Source of the DNA: Lentisphaeraceae bacterium
GTDB lineage: Bacteria; Verrucomicrobiota; Kiritimatiellia; RFP12; DVOR01
Length of the DNA stretch: 64,000 nt
NCBI GenBank assembly: GCA_004555175.1
Contig: SFJE01000005.1
Span: forward strand, 8,074-72,073
Direction: 5' to 3'
The notes below the pieces were generated by a model that had not been told where the DNA came from, did no database searches, and saw nothing but the letters and a program-made list of their open reading frames with translations. This document shows, piece by piece, positions 32,784 to 41,383 of the stretch; position 1 is the stretch's first letter, and every line of letters starts with the position of its first letter. A program made the translations under genes and the position numbers.

Positions 32784-34811
32784 TCATTGCTGACTGCGAT
32801 AGCGTTGGGCTTCGGCCTGGATGAGTTCACGTAGCCGCGCCTGACATTTGGCGGGCGAATGAACTTCCTGAATATAGGCAACCGCTTGAGCGCGTAATGC
32901 CTGGGCCTCCGCTTCATCCATCGCCAAGAGTTCGCGAATGGCGGCCACAAAGCGGGGGACACCCTCAAAGCCGTCGCCCAGAACTGGGCCAACATATCGG
33001 CCAAAGCGCTCGGTTAGGTGGTCGGGGTTGCGGTTGCTGACCAAGAGGGTGCCACACGCGAGCGCTTCCAAGAAGAAGATGGGCAGCGTCTCGTGGATAG
33101 AGGTGTTGACGAGCACCTTGGCATCCAAGAGCTGGCGATACTTCGCTTCACCCTCTAGATGTCCGAGGAAGTGCAGGTTGGGGAGGGAACGATAGGGCGC
33201 AACCAAGGCTTCGTTGCGCGCGGCATTTTTCGTGCTCTGCCCGATGACATAGAAGGTAAGATCGGGCATCGCCTTGGCAATCTCGCAAAAGAGCCATCCT
33301 CGCTTGACCGACTCAATCCGCCCTAGGAAGACCACCTTGTTCTGCTTGGGATGCGAGGCAACGACCTCAGGCGGATAGGGCAGCGCCTGAGGATTCGGGA
33401 GGTATTCAACGGGGGTGCTTGCAGGCAAACGATAGAGCTCAAAGGCCTTTGGAACGAGGTCGTGCGCCTGCGTAATGAAGCGTACACGCCCGCTTTCCAC
33501 TAACTGGTGGACCATGTCATAAGCCGTCGCGTTCCCACAAGGCGGCTCGGGAAGGCGCTGAACGATATTCATCTCGTCCCCGTCGTGCTGCGGGCGCAGG
33601 CCTTGAATCCAAAAGATAAGCCGCTTGCGAGGAACATCGCGTAGGAACTTGATATTTTTTCCCTCAATAGAGAGGAAAAGGTCGTAGTTTGCTCGATTGA
33701 GCCACCGCCGTCGAGGCCGGCGGTGGCGCGGCAGTTGGTAGACCAAGGTGGAATCGACGTGCTCGACCTTCGCCTTGTGGCGCGAGCGGGCCTTACCGAG
33801 CAACACATCCACCTGGATGTCGGCATTGGGAATCAGCCGGCAAATGCCCTCTCGCACTAGGAAACCATAGCCACCATAAGCCGTCTGGAACGCCCCGAAG
33901 AACTCGTCAACAAGCAACCCCACGCGAATGACTGGCGCAAGCCCGGCCAAACGCTCGAAACATCGCCGATAAGCTTCATGCCGCCAAAAGGCGAGAGGGA
34001 TGCGGCTTTGCCACGGTTTCCACGGCGAAGTATAGTGGAGAATCACCGGATGTCCGCGGAAGGGGCGAATCTTCCGCCGGAGCGAATCAGCGGTGACATT
34101 ATAGCGCTCGGGCAACCCACGAATGCGCCCCCGAAAGGCGAGATTGATGGCATCTTGGTCCATAAAGCGCAAGGCCGTTGCCGCCGAGAGCTCGAAGAGT
34201 TGCTCGGTGATGTTTGCTTGGCGCATCGCCTTCAAGTTCAAAAGCAACACCCCGGCATTGACATAGACCTCATCGCCCGTCAATCCCAGCTCGCGGTCAT
34301 AGGCACTCCGCCGAACATAAGAGTCCTCCACGCCGGCGGCATAGGCCCCCTCCAGCGGCGTTGCCCAGAGCGTGTCCAACGCGGCACAGACGATGAGATC
34401 GGCGTCCAGATAGAGTACGCGGTCAAGATCGGGTAGCAGTTCGGGCAGGAGATACCGAAAGAAGGTCTCTCGCGAGATGTGGTCCAGCCCGTGATTCATC
34501 TGCAGCCCTTCCAATCGTCGCATATCAACTGTCTGGAATCGGAAGGTCAACTCCGGAAAGTGCTGCGGCAGCGCCAAAAGGGGAGCCTTGGCCGCTTCAT
34601 CTAGGTCCGCCGAGAGGATAATCGCCTCCACTGGACCGGGGTTATTGAGTAGCAGCGAGGTTAACGCAGTCCCGAGTGGACGGACATAGTTGCGATTGAT
34701 GGCAAAAGCAACAGAAATCCGTTCACGGTGACGGCGCCTAAACCAATACACCTGGGCGCGAATGATGTTGTCTGCTAGACAAGGGATGGAAAGGATGTCA
34801 CTGAGGCGCAT
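32784..34811 (-). CDS. GT8-GT4 fused glycosyltransferase
   Basis: A single 675-aa chain joins two glycosyltransferases. Residues ~30-300 form a GT8-type domain: AFAINRNYVRPLGTALTSLL, the metal-binding YLDADLIV, VNAGVLLLNLKAMR, DQDAINLAF and HYTSPWKPW. Residues ~310-675 form a GT4-like GT-B domain (VFLGRIESVKRGWLF, FLGHLEG, SIHETLPIFFLEALACGTLLVSN) with the Glu-rich donor loop. GT8 enzymes retain anomeric configuration and usually extend lipopolysaccharide or glycogenin-like chains. Two enzymes in one chain could add two sugars in succession to an envelope polysaccharide. Confidence 0.9.
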   Translation of the reverse strand: MRLSDILSIPCLADNIIRAQVYWFRRRHRERISVAFAINRNYVRPLGTALTSLLLNNPGPVEAIILSADLDEAAKAPLLALPQHFPELTFRFQTVDMRRLEGLQMNHGLDHISRETFFRYLLPELLPDLDRVLYLDADLIVCAALDTLWATPLEGAYAAGVEDSYVRRSAYDRELGLTGDEVYVNAGVLLLNLKAMRQANITEQLFELSAATALRFMDQDAINLAFRGRIRGLPERYNVTADSLRRKIRPFRGHPVILHYTSPWKPWQSRIPLAFWRHEAYRRCFERLAGLAPVIRVGLLVDEFFGAFQTAYGGYGFLVREGICRLIPNADIQVDVLLGKARSRHKAKVEHVDSTLVYQLPRHRRPRRRWLNRANYDLFLSIEGKNIKFLRDVPRKRLIFWIQGLRPQHDGDEMNIVQRLPEPPCGNATAYDMVHQLVESGRVRFITQAHDLVPKAFELYRLPASTPVEYLPNPQALPYPPEVVASHPKQNKVVFLGRIESVKRGWLFCEIAKAMPDLTFYVIGQSTKNAARNEALVAPYRSLPNLHFLGHLEGEAKYRQLLDAKVLVNTSIHETLPIFFLEALACGTLLVSNRNPDHLTERFGRYVGPVLGDGFEGVPRFVAAIRELLAMDEAEAQALRAQAVAYIQEVHSPAKCQARLRELIQAEAQRYRSQQ

Positions 34812-34819
34812 GAGAGAGC

Positions 34820-35330
34820 TTAAGGCAGAGGCTGAGGAAAGAATGCACGAAAACGTTTTGCAAAGAGCTTACGATTGACCAGAAAGATAGGCCAGCGCAA
34901 CAGCAAGAAGCCGACACGCGTCCCAAGCAGGGCGTGCTGCAAACAGCGGAACCTAGCGTAATATGCACGCCAAGGCGATCCGACCGCCTGGCACGCACGC
35001 GCATAGGCTTGAAACCAGAACCCCCCGGCGCGTGAAGGTGCATGGTTCCATGGAGCGGCGTGGGCGTAGTGGATAACGCGCGGCGCCAAACAATCGCGCA
35101 GACCGTAAGCCTTTGGAACTCTCCCCAGCGCCAATCCAGCAACACCGTCTCTGGGATGGGATAGAAGCAGTTGTAGAGATCCTGATCTGGGAAGCGCAGA
35201 TGGGCGATGTTTTCCGTGAGGAAGGCCTGGGCACGCGCAACAAAGTTATTCTGGCGCAGACGGCGCAGATTCATCAGCAAGAGCCCGAAGCTCAAATAAT
35301 ATGTTCCTAGTATACCCTCGCCACGCCTAA
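34820..35330 (-). pseudogene. Decayed GT8 glycosyltransferase gene
   Basis: Only a C-terminal GT8 part survives, split between two frames. One frame gives LLLMNLRRLRQNNFVARAQ, RFPDQDLYN and LDWRWGEFQRL (about 35290-35100). A second frame continues with APRVIHYAHAAPWNHAP and GGFWFQAYARACQAVG and runs to 34820. These pieces match the same order of motifs as the intact neighbour. The donor-binding DxD half is missing. It is a remnant of a duplicated or replaced GT8 gene; a 5' deletion plus a frameshift near 35090 is the simplest reading. Confidence 0.72.
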
Positions 35331-35418
35331 AGGTCAACTTATCTAGCGACATACGCAGCGGGCGCAAGGTGCGCGCTGCCGCTCGCGTGAGAGGGCGGGT
35401 TTGAATGCATCGCTGCGG

Positions 35419-35970
35419 TCACTTTGAGGTAGGGGCGACCTTTTCGGGGGTATGCTCGGGGGCCGGAGTTTCGGGTGCAGGGTCGGCGGTGGCTTCGACG
35501 GCTTCGCGGTAGAGCGCCACGGCCTCCTGAAACTTGACTGGGTCGAGGGGCTCAAAGGTGACGGCCTGGGCGGGGTAGGCCCAAACGGCCAAGACGCGGT
35601 TGTCCGCTTCGCGCACTTGGTAGACGCATTCGCCTTGTGCGGTCTCGGCGGAGAAGGGGTGCAAGGCGCGGTAGATTTGCCAGACGATTCCGCGCACTTC
35701 TTGCGGAAGGTCTTCCGGCCAAGGCGCCTGGGTGAACTGGAGATAGTCGAGGTTCTTCGCGGCGGACAGTTGCCCTAGGTCTCGGTCGATATGCGTTTCG
35801 GAGTTGGGGAAGGAGTGGACATATCCAACGGCGAAGAGCGTCTCTTGGACTTTAGTGGCCCGCCGGGAGAGGATTTCTGCCTGGTGGGCCTGAAAGAGGG
35901 TCTTTGCCTCGGAGGCTCCCAAGAGCGGGAGCGCGAGGCAAAGCGAAAGGAGCGCCAATGGTGTTTTCAT
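35419..35970 (-). CDS. Exported protein of unknown function (CsgG-like operon, last gene)
   Basis: I do not recognise the family. It is 183 aa, with a clear Sec signal peptide (TPLALLSLCLALPLLGASEA), a predicted helical middle and a disordered, Pro/Glu-rich tail (ETPAPEHTPEK). No Cys lipobox is seen. CTGGAG precedes the ATG. It lies 21 nt after the preceding exported-protein gene, so it shares the operon. Confidence 0.7.
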   Translation of the reverse strand: MKTPLALLSLCLALPLLGASEAKTLFQAHQAEILSRRATKVQETLFAVGYVHSFPNSETHIDRDLGQLSAAKNLDYLQFTQAPWPEDLPQEVRGIVWQIYRALHPFSAETAQGECVYQVREADNRVLAVWAYPAQAVTFEPLDPVKFQEAVALYREAVEATADPAPETPAPEHTPEKVAPTSK

Positions 35971-35991
35971 CGGTGTTCGCTCCAGATAAGG

Positions 35992-37446
35992 TTAGAGCTC
36001 TTCGCTCGCGAAACCTTCGGAATAGTAGGACTTGGCCGTCGGTTTGGGCTTCTCTTCCTGCGGGGGAAGGGACTGTTTGAGCTGGACCGGCTCGGGGGCG
36101 GGCTGGGCTGCAGCATTAGCCTTTTCAGCGGCCTTGCGCTCGGCGGGCGTGACCTTCGGAGCGGCAATCAGTTCCTTCATCGTGGTGGCCAGCTGGGCGC
36201 TCTTGGGCGACCAGGTGACAACGCAGCCATAGACGGTCCGCCCGGAGAGCGGGTGCTTGCACTCCCAGGTGCGCGCCGTCGAGATGCCGCTGATTTCAAT
36301 CTCCTCGGTGGCGGCCTCAATCTTCTTCTTGTAGGCGCTGGCGTCTTCCACGGTGATGCTACCGTCTTCGTAGGCCTCGGCCGTCTCCGCCTCAAGGACG
36401 GTCTTGGAGACGGCGGTGACTTCGCCAGCGAAGCTCGCAATCATCGCGCGGGCCTGCTCTTTGGCCCGCTCGCGGGCGCTTTCGGCAAAGAAGGAATCTT
36501 CCTTGGGGGCACCCACCTGCGCAAAGGCCACGAGGGTGACATTGCCGTTCTTGTCAAACATCGGCTTCACGCCGAAGACCGAGAGCAGGTCCTTGGACTT
36601 CTTCGGCAACTGTTTGGCAATCGACATTCGCCCTTCGCCCTGCTTAACGGGCTGATGGGTGACGATTGAGGTGGCCATCTCCTGCAGTAGGGGCGACCAG
36701 CGGACGATCACGCCAATCTGTCCGGCCTTACCCTTGTCCTTGGTGCCTTCGATGGTCTGGTAGCAGCTCAAGCCAGCGATGGTCGAGGTGGCGCTCGACT
36801 TGATGAGCTTGGAGAAGGATTTACTTTGCAGTAATTTCTTCTTGGCCTCTTCCACCTTCTGAGGCTCGTCCTTCTTCGGGTCAATGCCTTCGGCACGTAA
36901 AGCGTTGTCGAGCTTGGCGGCAATCAACTGCTTAATCTTCGTCGTCAAGGGGGTGTCAGGCAGACGCTCGGCAACAGCCTCCGCAGTGGCTTGCTGCTGA
37001 CGCTTTTCAACGAACTGTAGGTCCTGAGAGATCTTCGTGGCGATGAACTCGGCCATATCCTGCTTGGCCAGCAGCATGGCTCGGTCAAAGGCAATCATAC
37101 GAGAGGTGTTGTAGTTCGGGCTATCGACCGGGGCGGTAATCTCGGCGATGCCTTTAGCAACGAAGAAGGGCTTGCCATCGGGGCCAATATTGTAGTTGTC
37201 CCAGTCCTTAGTCGTCAGGATATCGGTGATGCGCTCTTCAACGGAGAGTTCCTCCTCCACTTCGCCTGGCTCGACCTTGGTTTCGGCGGGGGAGCCTTGG
37301 ACTACGATGGGGGCGGGGGCCGACACGGAGGGGGCGGCTGCGGCCTGGGCGGGTTCGGCGGCGGGGGCCGGGGTGGCTTCCTGAGCGCGGGCCTGAAGGG
37401 CGGTAGCGGCCAGGGCAAGCACGGCGTAGTGCATCATTTTGTTCAT
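35992..37446 (-). CDS. Exported protein of the CsgG-like operon (484 aa)
   Basis: A signal peptide (MHYAVLALAATALQARA) is followed by an Ala/Pro linker and an alpha/beta body rich in Lys/Glu with repeated helix-type segments (SRMIAFDRAMLLAKQDMAEFIATKI). I chose the ATG at 37446 because AAAGGAAA precedes it; the upstream frame to 37566 overlaps the neighbouring gene. The body resembles LPP20/DUF6844-like periplasmic proteins, but I cannot name the family with confidence. The tail is Lys/Pro-rich and ends in YSEGFASEEL. It lies in the middle of the five-gene operon. Confidence 0.72.
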   Translation of the reverse strand: MNKMMHYAVLALAATALQARAQEATPAPAAEPAQAAAAPSVSAPAPIVVQGSPAETKVEPGEVEEELSVEERITDILTTKDWDNYNIGPDGKPFFVAKGIAEITAPVDSPNYNTSRMIAFDRAMLLAKQDMAEFIATKISQDLQFVEKRQQQATAEAVAERLPDTPLTTKIKQLIAAKLDNALRAEGIDPKKDEPQKVEEAKKKLLQSKSFSKLIKSSATSTIAGLSCYQTIEGTKDKGKAGQIGVIVRWSPLLQEMATSIVTHQPVKQGEGRMSIAKQLPKKSKDLLSVFGVKPMFDKNGNVTLVAFAQVGAPKEDSFFAESARERAKEQARAMIASFAGEVTAVSKTVLEAETAEAYEDGSITVEDASAYKKKIEAATEEIEISGISTARTWECKHPLSGRTVYGCVVTWSPKSAQLATTMKELIAAPKVTPAERKAAEKANAAAQPAPEPVQLKQSLPPQEEKPKPTAKSYYSEGFASEEL

Positions 37447-37486
37447 ACTGTTTCCTTTCATAGGAAGGGTTGAATTGAAGTAAAGG

Positions 37487-38665
37487 TTATTGGGCATCAT
37501 CAAGCAGGGTGACGACCATCTTGTGGAAGGCTTCGTCGAGCGCCGGCTTGAGTTTGCCGAAGACACGTTGCGAGACCTCTTCGGTCATCTGCGCAAGGGT
37601 CAGCACGCGGCTATCCTTGGCGGCTCGCTGGGGCGGCAGGCTCATCAGCACGCGCTGACCATCGCGCGAGCAGACTTCAACGCGGGCGGAGAGGACCACC
37701 CCCGGGGCACCGGTAATCGGGCTTGGGCGGAGAGTGTACTGGCCATCCACGGAAATGATGTAGTGGGCGGAGGCGAGGTTGCGCGTCAAGCGAACGCCCT
37801 TGTCGAGGAAATATTGCTCGAAGGCATTGGCGAGGTCGGCATCGGAGGCACGCAGATAGAAGACGGGGTTATCGAGGTGCTTGAAGTAGGCACGGTAGTT
37901 CTCGTAGACCTTGCGCTTGGAGACCTTTGCGGCCACCACCACGCAAAACTGCTGTTCCTCGTGCGTCTCGCGGACCACGCGATAGCTTTCCACCAACCCC
38001 TGCGCGCTGCTTGAGAGCTTGGCGGTCAACTCCATGCGCTCGTTGACGGCGGTCTTGCCGATGATCATTGTGCCGACCACCTGGTCGACGGCCGAGGCGA
38101 GGGCACGCTTCTCGGCTGCGGCGCGGTCTGTTCCATACCCCGTGGCGATGACGGCCCCTTGCAGTTCGGTGGCTTGCGCCAGCACGCGCTGCGCTTCGGC
38201 CACCTGCGGGCTGCGCTGGGCGGTGTAGGCCACCACCTCCATACTCCCGTGCTCGTTGCGCCGCGCGCTCAAGGTCTGAATGCCGCCGAGGAAGGCTTTT
38301 GCCTCGCTCTGGCTGCGCTTGGTGAAGAAGCTCTCCACTTCGGCGTTGCCTTGGCTGACGGAGGCGCGCTCTTCCACGGTTGAGGAGCCCGAGAAGGAGG
38401 TGCCAACGAAGGCCGAGATGGCGTGGACTGCACCCAACCGCGCTGCTTCACGCGTCTGGTCGAGGTTTTCACCCATTGGGACGCGCCCAATGCCGACCAC
38501 GAAGACCCCGAGTTCGGGTGTGCTACCAGCCTGCACGTCGGCCCCATTCTCGCACATTTCGCGGGCGAGTTCCACAATTGCGCTCGGTGGGGCGGCCAAT
38601 GACGTTGTGCACCAAGCCGCCACCAAGATGCCAAGTGCTATGCTTCGCAAGGATTTCGCAACCAT
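37487..38665 (-). CDS. Exported protein of the CsgG-like operon (392 aa)
   Basis: A signal peptide (SIALGILVAAWCTTSLAAP) leads a 392-aa protein. Two related segments, QTREAARLGAVHAISAFVGT (about 70-90) and DRAAAEKRALASAVDQVVG (about 180-200), have the Ala-spaced helix pattern of LPP20-like repeats. The C-terminal part contains a DUF-like VSVDGQYTL strand and ends in KLKPALDEAFHKMV. GGGAGG precedes the ATG. It shares surface-assembly-type context with the CsgG-like proteins; its exact role is unknown. Confidence 0.72.
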   Translation of the reverse strand: MVAKSLRSIALGILVAAWCTTSLAAPPSAIVELAREMCENGADVQAGSTPELGVFVVGIGRVPMGENLDQTREAARLGAVHAISAFVGTSFSGSSTVEERASVSQGNAEVESFFTKRSQSEAKAFLGGIQTLSARRNEHGSMEVVAYTAQRSPQVAEAQRVLAQATELQGAVIATGYGTDRAAAEKRALASAVDQVVGTMIIGKTAVNERMELTAKLSSSAQGLVESYRVVRETHEEQQFCVVVAAKVSKRKVYENYRAYFKHLDNPVFYLRASDADLANAFEQYFLDKGVRLTRNLASAHYIISVDGQYTLRPSPITGAPGVVLSARVEVCSRDGQRVLMSLPPQRAAKDSRVLTLAQMTEEVSQRVFGKLKPALDEAFHKMVVTLLDDAQ

Positions 38666-38680
38666 CGCAGTTTCCTCCCC

Positions 38681-39520
38681 TTATCGGCGCATATTGCGCA
38701 ATCGGTTCATATTGCTGGGCTTCGGCTTTGCACGCTGGGGCTTTTCCTGGGCACGCACCACGCGCATTCCCTTGGAGAAGTCCTCGAGCATCGATTCGTC
38801 ATCTGGCTCGCAACGCGAGTTGCGGATGCCAGGAATAACTACAATCAAGTTGCCTACCGGCACATCCTCGCCCGTCAGCACCTCCAGGCGGTCGCCCTCC
38901 TTCACCTGTGCTTCGGTGAGGTTAACAAAGACATACTTGCGGTTCACGGAGACCACGCGGGCCGGGTCGATCACATCGATGATGCCGTCGCACGCCTTGG
39001 CCACTAGGTCTTGTACCACTTCTCGCAAGGCCTCGGCGGAGAGTTCGTGCTGTTCCTGCTTGATTAGTGTTCCGGCGGAGGCTTCCCCATTCACGGTTTT
39101 GATAGCCACCACCTCGCCGCTCTCGCCGTTGGCCAAACGCAGTTGCATCTCCAGCGTTTGGCGCTGGAAGGCCACTCCGTTGACTAGGTAACGCGACACG
39201 CTACAGTTCATCACTGTGCCATAAATAATCCACTTACTTGAACGCAACGCATTCGACTGCGGCACCTCGCCATCGGTCATCCCGCTGTCTCCTAGCTCTT
39301 GCTCTGCCACAAACTCCTTGAGTTGTTTGCGTTCAAGCAAGGTGAAGCGCCCGCTATTGGCCAACGCATCTCCCAGGCGCGTGCGGATATCCGCTACCAC
39401 CTCGCGCGAGACACGCACGCCTGGCTTGACCTCAAAATCCCGCAATGTGACGGCAAACTTGCTTTGCCCCATCGCAATACCTGCCATCGCCAACACGCCA
39501 ACGATCAACCAACCTCTCAT
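38681..39520 (-). CDS. CsgG-like periplasmic/outer-membrane protein
   Basis: The protein starts at 39520 with GGAGCGAGG upstream; the longer ORF to 39673 overlaps the next gene and lacks a site. A signal peptide (RGWLIVGVLAMAGIAMG) precedes a CsgG-type domain: RDFEVKPGVRVSREVVADIRTRL, SGRFTLLERKQLKEFVAEQ and SSKWIIYGTVMNCSV (about 25-130). CsgG forms the curli secretion pore; divergent relatives act as assembly factors. Here the C-terminal part adds a beta-rich segment (VSVNRKYVFVNL, GDRLEVLTGED). No Cys lipobox is present, unlike the neighbour. Confidence 0.83.
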   Translation of the reverse strand: MRGWLIVGVLAMAGIAMGQSKFAVTLRDFEVKPGVRVSREVVADIRTRLGDALANSGRFTLLERKQLKEFVAEQELGDSGMTDGEVPQSNALRSSKWIIYGTVMNCSVSRYLVNGVAFQRQTLEMQLRLANGESGEVVAIKTVNGEASAGTLIKQEQHELSAEALREVVQDLVAKACDGIIDVIDPARVVSVNRKYVFVNLTEAQVKEGDRLEVLTGEDVPVGNLIVVIPGIRNSRCEPDDESMLEDFSKGMRVVRAQEKPQRAKPKPSNMNRLRNMRR

Positions 39521-39596
39521 ACCTCGCTCCTTTTGCCTACGAATGATCCAAAAGTCCTGCCGGGAAGGGGGCCTCCCCGGCAGGATTCTCGTGGCG

Positions 39597-40544
39597 TTAC
39601 TCCAGGTCGTCCCCCTCGTTTTCGCCAACCGATTCCGAGACGCGCGCGCAATGGCCCTTGAAGACCGGCGCATCCTTGTAGTTGGTCACCTCCACCCAGG
39701 CCTTCTGCCCCTCGGCACGAATCACCTCGCCGCTGCCCACGACAATCGGCTCAAGGCGCTTCTCGCCGTCCGGTCCGGTGGTTTCCTCATTTGTGAAGAA
39801 CTCGACTTTAGCCGCGCTCATCGTGTCGCTCTCCGGCGTGGCCTGATAGTTTTTGCCGAAGTTGACTAAGGCATACTGCCCATCGCCGCGCGTCTGCATC
39901 ACCTTGCCCTCGGGCAACATTCGCGAGGCCACCACACGGGCAAACTTCTTCGCGTTCACATTCGCCGCTGTCGTGATGGCCGCACGAATATCTCCCTTGC
40001 CCGAAGAAATCGCCGAACGGAACTTCTTCACCAACAATGGCTCGCGCGTCTCCAGGTCGATTAAGCGGAAATCGCTCTCCACTTGCGCTCCGCGCGCCTT
40101 GTCGGCGTAAGCCGTCCGCTTCCACCCCTGCTTGGCGATGTAGACCACCGAAGAATCGCTCACCAGCGCCAACTGTGCCGCGCCCAACTTCTGGGCGTTA
40201 AAGGCATCCTTCTCGCCCGAGAGCATTGCTTCGCCGGCCAGTGCTACACCATTCTTACGGTCAACTGTGTCGAACCAGCCGAGGTTTGTGAAATTGTTCG
40301 CCACGGCACTCTCCATCTGGCTCTTTAGGTGCTCATCGTAGCGCTTGTCGCTCAAGTGCGGTGTTACGCGCGAGATAATTGCAATCTTATAGCGGTCGGT
40401 CGGCACCGGAGCCGTCACCGTCTTCACCTCCTGAAAGTCGCGAACTGTCTGCTTGACTGTCATAGGATCGACCGTTGAGCAGCCAGTCGCTAACGCCAGT
40501 ATACTTGTCATTGTTACTGCCAACCACAGATGCATCTGCTTCAT
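39597..40544 (-). CDS. CsgG-like lipoprotein, first gene of the operon
   Basis: The 315-aa lipoprotein has a type II signal peptide ending in ALATGC. The body resembles CsgG/LpoB-like folds: DRYKIAIISRVTPHLSDKRYDEHLKSQ, LGWFDTVDR, GAAQLALVSDSSVVYI and LIDLETREPLLVKKFRSAIS. The C-terminus is a Tudor/SH3-like segment (AYLQ..., GQKAWVEVTNYKD). AAAGG precedes the ATG. It is first in the operon directly downstream of the promoter with the nine-G tract. Confidence 0.83.
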   Translation of the reverse strand: MKQMHLWLAVTMTSILALATGCSTVDPMTVKQTVRDFQEVKTVTAPVPTDRYKIAIISRVTPHLSDKRYDEHLKSQMESAVANNFTNLGWFDTVDRKNGVALAGEAMLSGEKDAFNAQKLGAAQLALVSDSSVVYIAKQGWKRTAYADKARGAQVESDFRLIDLETREPLLVKKFRSAISSGKGDIRAAITTAANVNAKKFARVVASRMLPEGKVMQTRGDGQYALVNFGKNYQATPESDTMSAAKVEFFTNEETTGPDGEKRLEPIVVGSGEVIRAEGQKAWVEVTNYKDAPVFKGHCARVSESVGENEGDDLE

Positions 40545-40649
40545 GCCTCTAGCCTTTCACATTCCCTCTCGTTTGACTCATAGGCCTCCGCCGGGAAACT
40601 TCGGAGTAGCCTATCATCTTCAGGCAATACTCACCCGAAGAACACTTAT

Positions 40650-40677
40650 ATATTACCACCCCCCCCCATCACGTCAA
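40650..40677 (-). promoter_or_regulatory. Operon promoter with nine-G tract in the spacer
   Basis: Minus-strand TTGACG (40677-40672) and TAATAT (40655-40650) are 16 nt apart. The spacer contains nine consecutive G (C at 40659-40667 on the plus strand). Gain of one G would give 17 nt, the best sigma70 spacing. This is the layout of slipped-strand phase-variable promoters such as those of fimbrial and porin genes in other bacteria. Confidence 0.55.
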
Positions 40678-40985
40678 GGAGCTTTCTCGCCTTTTTCCGC
40701 TGTGCGCGTAGATCTAAAATGACAAGGGGTGTTCGCTATGTGGGCTACTCGCCCCCGAACCCATCAAGAGCGCGGGTCGCTCCACCCCGCCGCGAGAGCG
40801 TTACGCACATTCGCTTGTAGGCACGCAGGAGGCCGTTGCCGTTCACTGTCCACCATTCACCGCCTGGCACGCCAGGCACACGCTGAGGAGAGGCGTGCGC
40901 CGCATTTCCCCGCAAGGGCCGTTGAGGGAGCGCTCCCAAACCCTCCGCCAGGATTCCACTATAAAGCGCGTACACGCGCGAGATA

Positions 40986-41191
40986 GGCCCTACCTCATCT
41001 CGACCTAGGGCCTACCTCGCCTCGACCTAGGGCCTACCTCACCTTGACCTAGGGCCTACCTCACCTTGACCTAGGGCCTACCTCACCTTGACCTAGGGCC
41101 TAGGTCACCTCGACCTAGGGCCTAGGTCACCTCGACCTAGGGCCTGCCTCGCCTCGACCTAGGGCCTACCTCACCTCGACCTAGGGCCTAT
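40986..41191. repeat. Tandem palindrome array, CCTAGG type, nine units
   Basis: GACCTAGGG begins at 41002, 41024, 41046, 41068, 41090, 41112, 41134, 41156 and 41178: nine copies, exactly 22 bp apart. The unit reads CCTACCTCACCTTGACCTAG plus GG, with C/T changes limited to a few positions. It sits between the divergent exported-protein operon and the TetR-RND operon. Confidence 0.9.
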
Positions 41192-41328
41192 CGTGCGCGT
41201 GGGCGTGTGCGCGGATTTCTATGGTAGAGGGAAAGCAGCCGGGGCGTCCATTTCGCCGGGCCGCCTTCTCGCGGCCCAGTCGGCTCGGGGCAGGAGGCCC
41301 GTTGCAGGCCCGCACGCCGAAAAAATGC

Positions 41329-41357
41329 TTGCTTACTGGCCTGGCGGTTTGTATAAT
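41329..41357 (+). promoter_or_regulatory. Promoter of the TetR-RND operon
   Basis: TTGCTT (41329-41334), spacer of exactly 17 nt, TATAAT (41352-41357). It is followed after 26 nt by the GTG start. A TetR operator probably overlaps, but no clean dyad is seen. Confidence 0.65.
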
Positions 41358-41383
41358 ACGGGGCGTTTTTGAAAAGGAATACC

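Larger units (their letters stand above)
40545..41383. other. Non-coding region between the CsgG-like operon and the TetR gene
   Basis: Besides the nine-G promoter, the palindrome array and the TetR promoter, this stretch contains a GCCTGGC/GCCAGGC hairpin (40861-40877) and a TATAAA at about 40960. Nothing in it looks like a gene. Confidence 0.45.

Noticed and set aside
40986..41191. CRISPR-like array
   Set aside because: Repeats are contiguous at 22 bp with no unique spacers and no cas genes nearby; palindromic tandem units instead.
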